Positions 8,124 through 18,143 of a DNA stretch of 64,000 bases are shown here, in pieces. The notes below the pieces were generated by a model, which was given only the letters and a program-made list of their open reading frames with translations, searched no databases and was not told the DNA's origin. The DNA lies in the NCBI GenBank assembly GCA_002308995.1, contig DBWQ01000023.1, forward strand, positions 14,642 to 78,641, given 5' to 3'. The stretch comes from Clostridiales bacterium UBA1234. GTDB lineage: Bacteria; Bacillota; Clostridia; TANB77; UBA1234. Both the position numbers and the translations under genes were made by a program. The first letter of the stretch is position 1; the number at the start of each line of letters is the position of its first letter.

Positions 8124-11100
8124 TTATTTCTTTCTTACAAGCTTTAACTGAATCGTTTCACCATTAATATCCAGCTCGGTTTCGCCTTCACCTTTTTCGA
8201 TTTTATCTGCTAAAGTATCTTCTCCAATTTGCTTTTTATTTTTCTCAATAATCTCAGCTAATTTATCATTGCCAGAATAATAAATTTCAATGTGATTTTG
8301 TACTTCAAAATTGGATTCTTTTCTCAAGTTTTGAATTTTAGAAACAAGCTCTCTCACAAATCCCTCTTCAATTAAAGCCTCGTTTAATTCGATATCAAGT
8401 ACGACTACTAAATTTCCTTCTTGCATCGAGATATACTTTTCAGATTTCGTTGTTTCAATTAATAAATCTTCTTCTAAAAGTTCAATCTTAGCATCACCAA
8501 TTTCAAGTGTCACCTTTCCCTCACTCTTTAACTCTTTGACAAAAGCAGTACCATTTCCTTCTCTTAGCATTTGATTAATCGTTGGAAGGATAGCGCCAAA
8601 TTTAGGACCAACTGTCTTTAAGTTTGGTTTGACATTGTACGATACAAAACTGGATGCATCCTCGGTAAATTCAATTTCTTTCACATTTAACTCTTCACGA
8701 ATAATCTCTTGGAAATCCTCTGGAAGTGGCTTCTTAGCACCCACATACGCTTTGGCAAGTACTTGACGATTCTTCATACCAGACACATTCCTGCAAGAAC
8801 GTCCAAGGGTCACAATTTCTAATACTTTCTCCATGTTACTTTCTAGTTTTTCGTCAATCCATTCTGTATGAACTTCTGGATAATCACAAAGATGAATACT
8901 TTCTGGAGCCGTTTTATCTAAATTCGTTACTAAGTTTTGATAAATTTCTTCTGTCATAAATGGCACAAATGGAGCTGTTACTTTGGCAAGCGTAACAAGG
9001 CAAGTATAAAGTGTCATATACGCATTAATCTTATCTTGCTCCATCCCACTTCCCCAGAAACGATCTCTACATCTTCTGACATACCAGTTGGATAGTTCAT
9101 CCGTAAAGTCTTGAATTAATCTTGCACTTTCGGTTACTTTATATTCTTGCATATTAGCATCTACATCTTTTACGAGTGTGTTTAATCGAGATAAAGCCCA
9201 CTTATCCATTTGACTAAGCTTCTCATATTCAAGTTTATAATTCATTGGATTAAACTCATCGATATCTGCATACAAAACGTAAAAAGCATAGGTATTCCAA
9301 AACGTTCCGATAAATTTTCTTTGGTACTCTGAAATACCTTCTGGATAAAATCTCGTTGGAAGCCATGGTGCACTACTTGCACAGAAGTACCATCTAACCG
9401 CATCAGCACCTTGCTTATCTAAGACTGACCAAGGGTCTACTACGTTACCTTTATGCTTACTCATCTTTAAGCCATCTTTATCTTGTACATGTCCAAGTAC
9501 TAAGCAATTTTCAAATGGAGACTTATCAAATAGTAAAGTTGAAATAGCCATTAACGTGTAGAACCAGCCTCTTGTTTGGTCAATTGCTTCAGAAATAAAC
9601 TGAGCCGGAAATCTACTCTCAAATAATTCTTTATTTTCAAATGGATAATGGTATTGGGCAAATGGCATTGAACCAGAATCAAACCAGCAGTCAATAACAT
9701 CTGGAACACGATGCATTACCTTGCCACATTTTTCACACTTCATCGTAATTTGATCAATATATGGTTTATGAAGCTCAATATCATCAGGCACTTTATCGCC
9801 TAATTCTTTAAGTTCTTCAATACTGCCTACCACATGATAGTGTCCACATTCACATTCCCACACAGGAAGTGGTGTACCCCAATATCTCGAACGTGATAAT
9901 CCCCAGTCGATAACATTCTCTAAGAAGTTACCAAAACGTCCTTCCTTAATGTTCTCTGGCATCCAATTAACGGTATTATTGTTTGCTACCAAACGATCAC
10001 GAAGAGATGACATTTTAATAAACCACGTATCAATCGCATAGTATAGAAGTGGCGTATCGCATCTCCAGCAGAATGGATAGGAGTGCTCATATGGAAGTGC
10101 AGCAAATAATAGATTTCTTTCTTTTAAATCAGCAAGCACTAATTTATCGGCATCTTTTACCCAAGTACCAGCCCACTTACCAGTCTCTTCGGTATATTTA
10201 CCTTCGCTATTTACTAGTTGTACAAAAGGTAAATCGTTATCTTTCCCAACACGAGAGTCATCCTCACCAAATGCAGGCGCAATATGAACAACACCAGTAC
10301 CATCGGTAAGAGTAACATAGGTATCTGCTACCACATAATATGCTTTCTTCGTTGTTTTAGCAAAATCATATAAAGGCTCATACTCAGTACCGTATAAATC
10401 ATTTCCCTTACAAGAAGATAAAGTTTGAAACTCTCCTTTGATAACGCTAGAAACCAATGCTTCTGCCATAATATACTTTTCGCCATTTTCCACCTCAATG
10501 GTAACATAGGTATCTTTTGGGCTTACACAAAGAGCAACGTTGGATGGAAGTGTCCATGGGGTGGTTGTCCAAGCTAAGATATAGGTATTCTCTCTATTTT
10601 TCACTTTAAATTTAGCAATACAAGAGGTTTCTTTGACATCTTTATACCCTTGTGCTACCTCATGAGAAGAAAGAGATGTACCGCATCTTGGGCAATAAGG
10701 AACAATTTTATGACCTTTATATAATAAGCCTTTTTCATTAATGGTTTTTAGCGCCCACCACTCTGATTCAATATAATCATTATGATAGGTAACATACGGA
10801 TCATCCATATCAGCCCAGAAACCAACACGGTCACTCATCAGCTCCCACTCATGTTTATACTTCCATACACTTTCTTTACATTGTTTGATAAATGGCTCCA
10901 CACCATAATCTTCAATTTGAGGTTTACCATTAATGCCAAGGGCCTTTTCCACCTCTAATTCTACTGGAAGTCCATGTGTATCCCAACCAGCTTTTCTAGG
11001 TACTTGATACCCTTTCATGGTAAAGTATCTTGGAAATACATCTTTAAAAACACGTGTTTCAATGTGCCCAATATGAGGCTTGCCATTGGCCGTTGGAGGA

Positions 11101-11237
11101 CCATCATAAAACATAAATGTTGGATGTCCATCCCTATTTTTAATACTTTTTTTGAAGATATCGTTTTTCTTCCAAAACTCGATAATCTCCTTCTCTCTTT
11201 CAACGCTATCCAAATTAGTTGAAACCTTCTTGTACAT
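8124..11237 (-). CDS. ileS: Isoleucyl-tRNA synthetase
   Basis: Charges tRNA-Ile with isoleucine in the cytoplasm. The 1037-residue class I synthetase has the HIGH motif at residues 55-58 and KMSKHKGN near 590-597. It also has the editing domain and a long C-terminal region of the eukaryote-like (IleS2) length class. Cysteine pairs for zinc (CPRC, CECGH and CEKC) are visible within the connective insertion. The start ATG follows AAGGAGGAG. Expression is controlled by the T-box leader immediately upstream. I found no in-frame CGG among more than a thousand codons. Confidence 0.97.
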   Translation of the reverse strand: MYKKVSTNLDSVEREKEIIEFWKKNDIFKKSIKNRDGHPTFMFYDGPPTANGKPHIGHIETRVFKDVFPRYFTMKGYQVPRKAGWDTHGLPVELEVEKALGINGKPQIEDYGVEPFIKQCKESVWKYKHEWELMSDRVGFWADMDDPYVTYHNDYIESEWWALKTINEKGLLYKGHKIVPYCPRCGTSLSSHEVAQGYKDVKETSCIAKFKVKNRENTYILAWTTTPWTLPSNVALCVSPKDTYVTIEVENGEKYIMAEALVSSVIKGEFQTLSSCKGNDLYGTEYEPLYDFAKTTKKAYYVVADTYVTLTDGTGVVHIAPAFGEDDSRVGKDNDLPFVQLVNSEGKYTEETGKWAGTWVKDADKLVLADLKERNLLFAALPYEHSYPFCWRCDTPLLYYAIDTWFIKMSSLRDRLVANNNTVNWMPENIKEGRFGNFLENVIDWGLSRSRYWGTPLPVWECECGHYHVVGSIEELKELGDKVPDDIELHKPYIDQITMKCEKCGKVMHRVPDVIDCWFDSGSMPFAQYHYPFENKELFESRFPAQFISEAIDQTRGWFYTLMAISTLLFDKSPFENCLVLGHVQDKDGLKMSKHKGNVVDPWSVLDKQGADAVRWYFCASSAPWLPTRFYPEGISEYQRKFIGTFWNTYAFYVLYADIDEFNPMNYKLEYEKLSQMDKWALSRLNTLVKDVDANMQEYKVTESARLIQDFTDELSNWYVRRCRDRFWGSGMEQDKINAYMTLYTCLVTLAKVTAPFVPFMTEEIYQNLVTNLDKTAPESIHLCDYPEVHTEWIDEKLESNMEKVLEIVTLGRSCRNVSGMKNRQVLAKAYVGAKKPLPEDFQEIIREELNVKEIEFTEDASSFVSYNVKPNLKTVGPKFGAILPTINQMLREGNGTAFVKELKSEGKVTLEIGDAKIELLEEDLLIETTKSEKYISMQEGNLVVVLDIELNEALIEEGFVRELVSKIQNLRKESNFEVQNHIEIYYSGNDKLAEIIEKNKKQIGEDTLADKIEKGEGETELDINGETIQLKLVRKK

Positions 11238-11262
11238 GTAAACTCCTCCTTGTTAAGAAATA

Positions 11263-11512
11263 CAAAAAAGCTTTGCCCTATGTTAGGACAAAGCTTTTAA
11301 AAACTAAGTTTAACCACCTACATACTATCATATGCGCCCTCTATAACGTGAGGGAAACGGCACGGCCTACTGTATAAAAATTTTCAGTCAAGCAACTAAA
11401 AGGTGATTTTCCACTTTTTTACTCACATATGAGGCTTTCAGCAAATGCCTCACTCTCTAAATGCTTTCTAAAAACGTACTCTCCTTTATCCTTGTTTTTA
11501 CTATTTAACGGT
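11263..11512 (-). promoter_or_regulatory. T-box riboswitch (Ile specifier) controlling ileS
   Basis: The 250-nt leader on the minus strand has the T-box plan. GGAGAGTA and AGAGAG elements occur near the 5' end. A specifier loop of the form GAAAATCACC carries ATC (Ile). A T-box-like AGGTGGTT segment follows, and a strong terminator hairpin (about 11268-11297, TTTTTT tail) sits just before the ribosome site. T-boxes read the charging state of the matching tRNA: uncharged tRNA-Ile should favour the antiterminator. The T-box core deviates from the usual AGGGTGGTACCGCG. The identity of the downstream gene supports the call. Confidence 0.85.
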
Positions 11513-11516
11513 TTTG

Positions 11517-11545
11517 ATTATATCACATTTTGCTTAAAAGTAAAG
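11517..11545 (-). promoter_or_regulatory. Promoter of the ileS T-box transcript
   Basis: Extended -10 TGATATAAT (-10 at 11517-11522 on the minus strand), with a weak TTTACT-type -35 about 16 bp upstream. Confidence 0.65.
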
Positions 11546-11577
11546 CAAATTTTTCAAAAAAAGTCACTTTTTACAGG

Positions 11578-13779
11578 CTAAAATTGAATCAAATAAATAG
11601 GACTTTCCCCATTACCAGTACTATCTTCATAGACAATTTTTCCCAATGATAATAATGTTCTCAAATTAGCTATTTTCCAGTCATCTTCTGGATGATCAGA
11701 TACATATAAATAAGAAATACCATATTTTTGAATAATACGCGATAACTCCTCTTTATCATCCAAACGATACAGTTTCCATACATCTTCCCATCTTGTACTT
11801 ACTTCCTCTGGAGTGCTGTAATCGGGATTTGAACGCCAAATCCATTCATGATCTGCCCACCCAAGAATTGTTGGATTTCCACAAAAAACAGAAATCACAG
11901 GATGAAAGCCGTAACTTCGAACCGTCTTTTCAACAACAATGGCATCACTAGGAACGTTTTGCTTTACCCATTGCACGGCTCGATAATCACCTGGATACTG
12001 CTCTGCCAAAAACTTTTCTGTTTGGTCTAAGCTTGAAAAATAAGGTGAGTCAAAGTGATTGGCCGAAAACACAAGCGCATTAATTCCATATCCAAATGTG
12101 AGAACATAAAAAGACATTAGGATAATAGGGACTATTTTTTGTTTCATTTTTTTCTTTTCTACTAACCATTGAACCAAGATGTAAGTTGTTGCAATATCAA
12201 ACAATATCTCTGCCTCATACCATAGTTTATATACTGTATTACTTCTTCTCTGTGCGTCTTGATAGATATCTCTCACATAGACTACTTCCGGAATTAAAAT
12301 AAGTCCTATTGCGCAACAGCCTAAAATAAACACAAATAGATCTGTGGTTTTTATTCTTGCAATATATTCGCATAACTGTTTCCAAAAATGGTGTTCTTTT
12401 TTTTCTTTTAACCATACACAAATTAACTTAGCAATGAATGTTAGCACACAAATGGTATAAAGACCCCATAGTACACACATTTGATAAAATGGTGAGCGAA
12501 TTGGCGTTAGCAAAATTTTTATGGAACCTATATACAAATGACTCATAAATAAAAACGAAACCACTAAAGATACTAATACAATTTCGATAAGAGTGTATAC
12601 CGTACTAACCACTGTTTTTTTAGAAAAATGATATTGAGAAAAATGATAAAATACAAAACTTATCATAATTACCACTAGATAAATGACAAAATCCCATAAA
12701 TTTGTCATTCTCTGAATGCCCAAAACACAGCCAAGCATAACCGTCCTCATGGAGAGCATCTTTTCCATCTCATTAGGTTTTTCTTCCAAAAACAAATCTA
12801 ATAAGATTGCTATCACCAAAAAAGAAAACATCGTATCAATATGGTGAGCATGCATATCTCCTAATGCATTAGAATACGGAACAACCTCATTAATCGTTTG
12901 ATCATCAGAGCCTTCTCTGAAATCGATATATCTACTATCCTCCCAATAATAATAAGGAGTTGTTCTAGGAACAAAGAAATTATAAATCACAAAATACATT
13001 GTTCCTCCCAAAGAAACTGCTAAGGCAGCAACGATTCCCATTACTCTTGGTATCACATTATTTGAATAATCCTTTGAAAAATGTTTTCCTAGCTCAAAGC
13101 ATATATGATAAGGCAATACCGCTGTCAAAGTACTAACAAGGGTAACAAATAATTGAAAACATTCACCCACCTCAGAAAACGTTAATTTACCTAAAAATGC
13201 GGCTAAAAAATGACCAAAATAATAGTAATTCACATTAAACCCAGAAAGCCAAATATCTTCTACTGGCAAATACTCACAATGAAGAAGTTGATTTAAAAAA
13301 CCATAATTCATGTACTTTTCTGTCTCAAAATTGATTCCCGAAGAGAAGCAGCGATAATATGTCCAAAACATGAAGAAGTAAAAAAAGAATAGTTCTGATT
13401 TCATTATGACAGGAAAAAGCTTTTTGCCTTGTTTAATAAGTAATTCTTTGTTCTTTTTTAAGAAAAAAAGATTCATCAAAAGAAAAACCAAAACGACAAT
13501 ATAGCATGAAAAAGCATTCAATTTTAAAATCTTTAAATAGGATAGATTCCAAAATACAAGCCCACTTATTCCTAAGCCAATCACTTTTGAAAAATTCCAC
13601 CCTTTATCTTGAAAATTCTTAAAAATAGTAGCCGTCATTGGGAAAAAGATGGTACCCAAAAGTAATAAAACACAATACCATTTTACAAAAAAGAAAAAAC
13701 TATTTTCAAGCATGGCCCAAGACATTAATAATCCTAACAACAAAAAAGCAACAAATATAAAATTCAATTTTTTCATCAT
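11578..13779 (-). CDS. YYY-motif polytopic membrane protein (DUF2298-like), copy 2
   Basis: A 733-residue integral membrane protein with roughly a dozen hydrophobic segments. It carries the NYYYFGH signature that names the Chlor_Arch_YYY (DUF2298) family, and the acidic GDMHAHHID motif. A C-terminal soluble domain follows. The overall plan recalls membrane glycosyltransferases of the GT-C fold, where acidic loop residues are catalytic, but activity is not established. It lies 24 bp after a paralogue with the same motifs, so the two are an operon produced by duplication. A GGGG-type ribosome site precedes the ATG. No terminator is obvious before the ileS leader. Confidence 0.8.
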   Translation of the reverse strand: MMKKLNFIFVAFLLLGLLMSWAMLENSFFFFVKWYCVLLLLGTIFFPMTATIFKNFQDKGWNFSKVIGLGISGLVFWNLSYLKILKLNAFSCYIVVLVFLLMNLFFLKKNKELLIKQGKKLFPVIMKSELFFFYFFMFWTYYRCFSSGINFETEKYMNYGFLNQLLHCEYLPVEDIWLSGFNVNYYYFGHFLAAFLGKLTFSEVGECFQLFVTLVSTLTAVLPYHICFELGKHFSKDYSNNVIPRVMGIVAALAVSLGGTMYFVIYNFFVPRTTPYYYWEDSRYIDFREGSDDQTINEVVPYSNALGDMHAHHIDTMFSFLVIAILLDLFLEEKPNEMEKMLSMRTVMLGCVLGIQRMTNLWDFVIYLVVIMISFVFYHFSQYHFSKKTVVSTVYTLIEIVLVSLVVSFLFMSHLYIGSIKILLTPIRSPFYQMCVLWGLYTICVLTFIAKLICVWLKEKKEHHFWKQLCEYIARIKTTDLFVFILGCCAIGLILIPEVVYVRDIYQDAQRRSNTVYKLWYEAEILFDIATTYILVQWLVEKKKMKQKIVPIILMSFYVLTFGYGINALVFSANHFDSPYFSSLDQTEKFLAEQYPGDYRAVQWVKQNVPSDAIVVEKTVRSYGFHPVISVFCGNPTILGWADHEWIWRSNPDYSTPEEVSTRWEDVWKLYRLDDKEELSRIIQKYGISYLYVSDHPEDDWKIANLRTLLSLGKIVYEDSTGNGESPIYLIQF

Positions 13780-13803
13780 TTTCCCCTTATCATTATTCCA
13801 TAA

Positions 13804-16080
13804 TTAGTACTCTCCAACTTGAATGATATAAACAGGACTTGATTTTAAATCTTCATCTTCTTTATGCACAATTGTTCCAAGAGTCTTTAAAGCTTCTCCA
13901 TTAACAGTTGGATTTTCCTTACTATTCAAATCCGATAAATATATATACGAAATTTCATATTTATCAATAATTTCTTTTAACTTTTTCTCATCTTTACTTC
14001 TAAACAAAGTACCCATATCTTCAAAGCGTTCAGAAATCTCTTTTGGACATGTTGATATTTGTTCTTCTTTTTCATTTTTTTCATTTTCTTCCGGCACCAA
14101 ATTGATATTCACAGCGCGCCAAATCCATTCATGTCCATGCCAGCCAAGTACAGTAGGATTGGCAGTGAGAACAGAAACAAAAGGAGTTAATTGATAACTT
14201 CCATTTGTTTTTTGAGCAATGATTTTATCCTTTGGAATATTTTTCTTTATCCACTGAATGGCATAATAATCATTCATACTTTCTTTTTTTATAAAAAACT
14301 CGGTATTGTCTAGTGAGTTAAAAGTATTCTTAGAAAAATGAGATGCCGCAAAATCAATAGCATTGATGCCATAACCGAACGTGGATACAAACATAACCAA
14401 AAACAAAAGTGGAATCACCTTTTTAACAATTCCCGATTTTTCCCCTAGAAAACGCATAACAATGTAACTAACAGAAAGATCAAATAAAATCTCGGCTTGA
14501 TACCAAACTTTATATACCGTATTGGCTCTTTTATATTCAGATGCATAAATATCTTTCACATAAATAATCTCTGGAATGATAATCAGACCAATCGCACAAC
14601 ATCCAATAATAAAAATAAATAAATCTGACTTATTAAGATTTGAAAAATACTTCCACATACTACTCCTAAAATGGTGTTTCTCTTTCGTTTTCATAAAGCG
14701 TATCACTAAAAAAATGAGAAAATACAAAATACAAACCGTTGGGAGTCCCCAGAACACACACATTTTATAAAAAGGTGATGTGACATGTGTGAGTCTAATA
14801 GTAGTCGTACTCATATACAAATCATTTGTAAAGGGAAGTGAAACCAAAATAGAGATGAGTATTACCTCAAAATAAATCAATAGAGTTCTTTTAATAGTTT
14901 CTTTCGACAAATGATATTTAGCAAGCAGCTGAAAACCAATGCATAAAATAATGACTGTTAAATAAATGGGAAAATCCCAAAAGTTTGTCATCTTTTGGAT
15001 TCCCAAAACACAACCTAGTAAAGCAAATCTTAAGTAGAAACTAAAAGGATGATTGGATTCTTCATCCTCCTCTAGCATGAAACCAACTAACAAAGCTAGT
15101 GTAGTAAAAACTAACATGGTATCAATATGATGTGCATGCATATCTCCTATCACACTGGAGTACGGCAAAATCTCATTAATCGTTTTATCATTGGTGTCTG
15201 GACGATACCCAATATACCTACTATCTTCCCAATAATAATACTCTCCCAAACCAAGTGCTTCTCTATCAACAATCAATCGATAAATAGGAAAATAAAGTGT
15301 ACCTCCAACAGCAACAGCAAACGCTGCAATAAGACCACAAAGTGATGGCCATATTTTTTTGATTTTAGGGAATAGATTTGGAAAGTGTTTCATCAAAGTA
15401 TAACAAATAGAAAATGGCAACACAAATGACATCGTATTAATCAAAGCAACAAATAAATTAAACGTTTCATTCACCTGAGAAAATGTTATTTTTGCCATAA
15501 AGCTTGCCAAATACTGACCAAAATAATAATAATTAATTTGATACCCCGAAAGCCAAATATCTTCTGCCGGCATATACTCTGTATGATATAAAGCATTTAA
15601 AAATCCATAATTCATATATTTTTCCGTTTGGTAGTCCAAACCATAAGAAAAGCATTTAAAATAGGTCCAAAACAGAAAAATGATTAAAAACAATAATTCA
15701 GATGACAAAATCGAGTGCAATAACTGAGCAGAAAACTTTCTCTCTTCGTTTTTACTTTTCACCAGAAGCCATATGCTAAAAATAGCAAATATTCCTACTA
15801 CCAGGTAGCAATTCACTGCCGTATATCTTAAGAGTTTTAAATATGATAAAAGCCAAAATGTTAGCCCAGGAATAGCAAACCCAAGCACTTTAGAAAAAAA
15901 CCATCCTTTGTTAGAAAACTTACCAAACACTTTCATGGTAATCGGATAAAAAATAAGACCCGTGCCCAAAAGGGTTAGATACCATTTGATAAAAAATATA
16001 AAATTAAAAGAAAGTAATTTCTTTGAAAAAGCTAAAATAACAGCAATCAGACATCCTATGATGACATTCGATTTTTTCAT
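13804..16080 (-). CDS. YYY-motif polytopic membrane protein (DUF2298-like), copy 1
   Basis: A 758-residue paralogue of the next gene, with NYYYFGQ, GDMHAHHID and LGCVLGIQKMTNFWDFP in the same order. It has a C-terminal extension rich in Glu and Lys near residues 660-685 that copy 2 lacks. The start has a GCAGGAGG site and its own promoter, so it heads the two-gene operon. The protein is probably a cell-envelope glycosyltransferase-like enzyme; that is inferred from fold class and not from a known substrate. Confidence 0.8.
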   Translation of the reverse strand: MKKSNVIIGCLIAVILAFSKKLLSFNFIFFIKWYLTLLGTGLIFYPITMKVFGKFSNKGWFFSKVLGFAIPGLTFWLLSYLKLLRYTAVNCYLVVGIFAIFSIWLLVKSKNEERKFSAQLLHSILSSELLFLIIFLFWTYFKCFSYGLDYQTEKYMNYGFLNALYHTEYMPAEDIWLSGYQINYYYFGQYLASFMAKITFSQVNETFNLFVALINTMSFVLPFSICYTLMKHFPNLFPKIKKIWPSLCGLIAAFAVAVGGTLYFPIYRLIVDREALGLGEYYYWEDSRYIGYRPDTNDKTINEILPYSSVIGDMHAHHIDTMLVFTTLALLVGFMLEEDEESNHPFSFYLRFALLGCVLGIQKMTNFWDFPIYLTVIILCIGFQLLAKYHLSKETIKRTLLIYFEVILISILVSLPFTNDLYMSTTTIRLTHVTSPFYKMCVFWGLPTVCILYFLIFLVIRFMKTKEKHHFRSSMWKYFSNLNKSDLFIFIIGCCAIGLIIIPEIIYVKDIYASEYKRANTVYKVWYQAEILFDLSVSYIVMRFLGEKSGIVKKVIPLLFLVMFVSTFGYGINAIDFAASHFSKNTFNSLDNTEFFIKKESMNDYYAIQWIKKNIPKDKIIAQKTNGSYQLTPFVSVLTANPTVLGWHGHEWIWRAVNINLVPEENEKNEKEEQISTCPKEISERFEDMGTLFRSKDEKKLKEIIDKYEISYIYLSDLNSKENPTVNGEALKTLGTIVHKEDEDLKSSPVYIIQVGEY

Positions 16081-16136
16081 TTTATTTCCTCCTGCCTAAG
16101 TAAAATAGATTCTCTTTCCATTATTTTTATGATTTT

Positions 16137-16165
16137 ATGATATCACAATGATAAAAATGTTTCAA
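16137..16165 (-). promoter_or_regulatory. Promoter of the YYY-protein operon
   Basis: -35 TTGAAA (16160-16165), 17 bp spacer, extended -10 TGATATCAT (16137-16142) on the minus strand. Confidence 0.7.
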
Positions 16166-16203
16166 TCTTATCAAAAAGATTTTAAGAATGAAAACTGTAT
16201 TCG

Positions 16204-16236
16204 TAAAAAAAGCAGATGCATCGCATCTGCTTTTTT
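16204..16236 (-). terminator. Terminator after the BamE-like gene
   Basis: The stem AAGCAGATG / GCATCTGCTT has a 4-nt CGAT loop and seven T on the minus strand. Confidence 0.85.
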
Positions 16237-16249
16237 ATTTTATCTAACA

Positions 16250-18055
16250 CTAGTGCTTCGAAACGCCAGCTTCTACATTTCCAATCAGCATGATCTCGTT
16301 ATTCTCCATAAAAGTAATTGTCACTGAATTCTCATTTTTATCATACCATCTTAGTTTTGTATATCCCGTATTATTTTTATTGACTGTAATATACGCATCG
16401 CCTAATATTTGAATTACTTCTTCTTTGTTCATAGGAATTTTAATAGATGGCATTAGTGCACGTAAATCTTCAATTTGCGTATTTAATTCAGCAGAAATTT
16501 GAACATTTGCCTTTGATGACGAAGCGGCCCCATTAATTACTTCTTCAACTTTACCATTAGAACCAATCATCACTGAAATCATATCAATTGTTTTCTCATC
16601 ATCTTGATACCAGTATAAAAATTCTGTATTTCCAAGAGGATATGTTTTTCCAGGTTCTCCTAACATATTTAAAACTTCTTCTTTTGTCATACCAATAGTA
16701 ATCTTATCAAAAATCTCAATCGATTTTGCAAGAGCATTGACTCTAGACTCTGGATCATTAAGCTTAAAATCTCCCGTTTCTAATACATCTGGCTCTTTTT
16801 CTGCATAAACCTTTTTTGCCACCTCAAAGAACCTATCTGTCATACGATTCCAAAAAGACTGATAATCTGCTTTGGAATACTTAGAAATATCCTCAACATT
16901 TAATGATTCAATTTTTCTAACTTCATTACTACTTTCGTTATTGGTAAAACTCATTGAACCTAAAGTCACTGACTCATTCATGGATAATTGGTTATCTTGT
17001 CCCACCAATTTTGCCTCAAATGAAGTATCTGTTTTTTCACTCTCATACGTATAGGTAGCCTTATGTTCTTTCATATCAGTCGTAAAACTAATATAGCCAT
17101 CAACCGCTTCTAATGCATACTGAGCATTGTTTCCATCTACTGCATAAAGAATTTCTGTTTTTATCGTATCCCCATCTTTCACAAATACTCTAACAGAAAT
17201 AGCCATTTCGTCTGAAGTATTTTCATTCATTTTCTCAGCATACGAGGTTAAAAGTGCTTTGACAATCGTGATACTCTCTTCTTTTGCGCTAGCATCACCA
17301 GAATAGTTTGTCACTTTCATCAATACATTTGCCAAGAAATCAACCTCTTGAGGATCTTCCTCAATTTTCGTTAAAAACGCACTAATCATCTGGCTCCATT
17401 GTTTTTGTGTCACTTCAAAATGATACACATCCGTCTTATAAGACTTTTGTTGAATCGTAATCTCTTGTTTTGGTTCTTCTTTTACAGTATTTTCTACTTC
17501 AGCAAAAGCAGCTAACGCATATTTTTTAATACTTTGAATTCCTTCACGATAGCAGTTCACCTCTAAATACTTTGGAGAAAAACTCTCCAACAGATTTGGA
17601 ATTGTTTCTTGATGAAAAGCAATTCCTTTACTTTGAAGAAATGGTGCAAAAATCATATACTGACTATCATTTTTTACGAGCTGACCATCCTCAATCGCAT
17701 TCCCATTGACAATGGTTTTCACACTTGCATCAAAATCGCGATTATGAAATACCACATTACCTGACAAGTCGACATCTCTATAATAAAGAGAATATGGTAC
17801 TGCCAATTGATTTAATAAAATACCACTTAATTGAATGTGATAATCCTTTCCTCCATTTTGACTAATCGTTTTATAATCCTTTTCAATCACAGTGGATAAA
17901 TATTGCTTATCCATTAATTGAGAAACAAATTTTTCTTCAATGGATGTTGGACCAAATTTTTTACCTTTTTTAGTAAAAAACAAAACCGCACATAACACCA
18001 CCAAAACCACCAAGGCAATGATAATGATTTTCTTTTTCTTTTGATTTGTACTCAA
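16250..18055 (-). CDS. Membrane-anchored extracytoplasmic protein with BamE/SmpA-like repeats
   Basis: A 601-residue protein of unknown function. A basic N-terminus and a transmembrane anchor (about residues 9-27) precede a large extracytoplasmic part. Two C-terminal segments have the form GMTKEEVLNMLGEP and MNKEEVIQILGD, as in the SmpA/OmlA (BamE) superfamily, each followed by a Trp-containing strand. The start is a TTG with AGGAGG 8 nt upstream; the nearby ATG is in another frame. Residues up to about 400 match the neighbouring gene at 18144-19361 in layout and short motifs (FLQ, YLVDIL/FLANVL, KEYQTKRY-like), so the two are paralogues. Confidence 0.65.
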   Translation of the reverse strand: MSTNQKKKKIIIIALVVLVVLCAVLFFTKKGKKFGPTSIEEKFVSQLMDKQYLSTVIEKDYKTISQNGGKDYHIQLSGILLNQLAVPYSLYYRDVDLSGNVVFHNRDFDASVKTIVNGNAIEDGQLVKNDSQYMIFAPFLQSKGIAFHQETIPNLLESFSPKYLEVNCYREGIQSIKKYALAAFAEVENTVKEEPKQEITIQQKSYKTDVYHFEVTQKQWSQMISAFLTKIEEDPQEVDFLANVLMKVTNYSGDASAKEESITIVKALLTSYAEKMNENTSDEMAISVRVFVKDGDTIKTEILYAVDGNNAQYALEAVDGYISFTTDMKEHKATYTYESEKTDTSFEAKLVGQDNQLSMNESVTLGSMSFTNNESSNEVRKIESLNVEDISKYSKADYQSFWNRMTDRFFEVAKKVYAEKEPDVLETGDFKLNDPESRVNALAKSIEIFDKITIGMTKEEVLNMLGEPGKTYPLGNTEFLYWYQDDEKTIDMISVMIGSNGKVEEVINGAASSSKANVQISAELNTQIEDLRALMPSIKIPMNKEEVIQILGDAYITVNKNNTGYTKLRWYDKNENSVTITFMENNEIMLIGNVEAGVSKH

Positions 18056-18143
18056 CGCTCATTCCTCCTTTTACAAGAACATTATAGCATATTGTCAATG
18101 AAAGCAATAGCTTTTTTAAGATTTTCATTCACGCTTTTTTATT

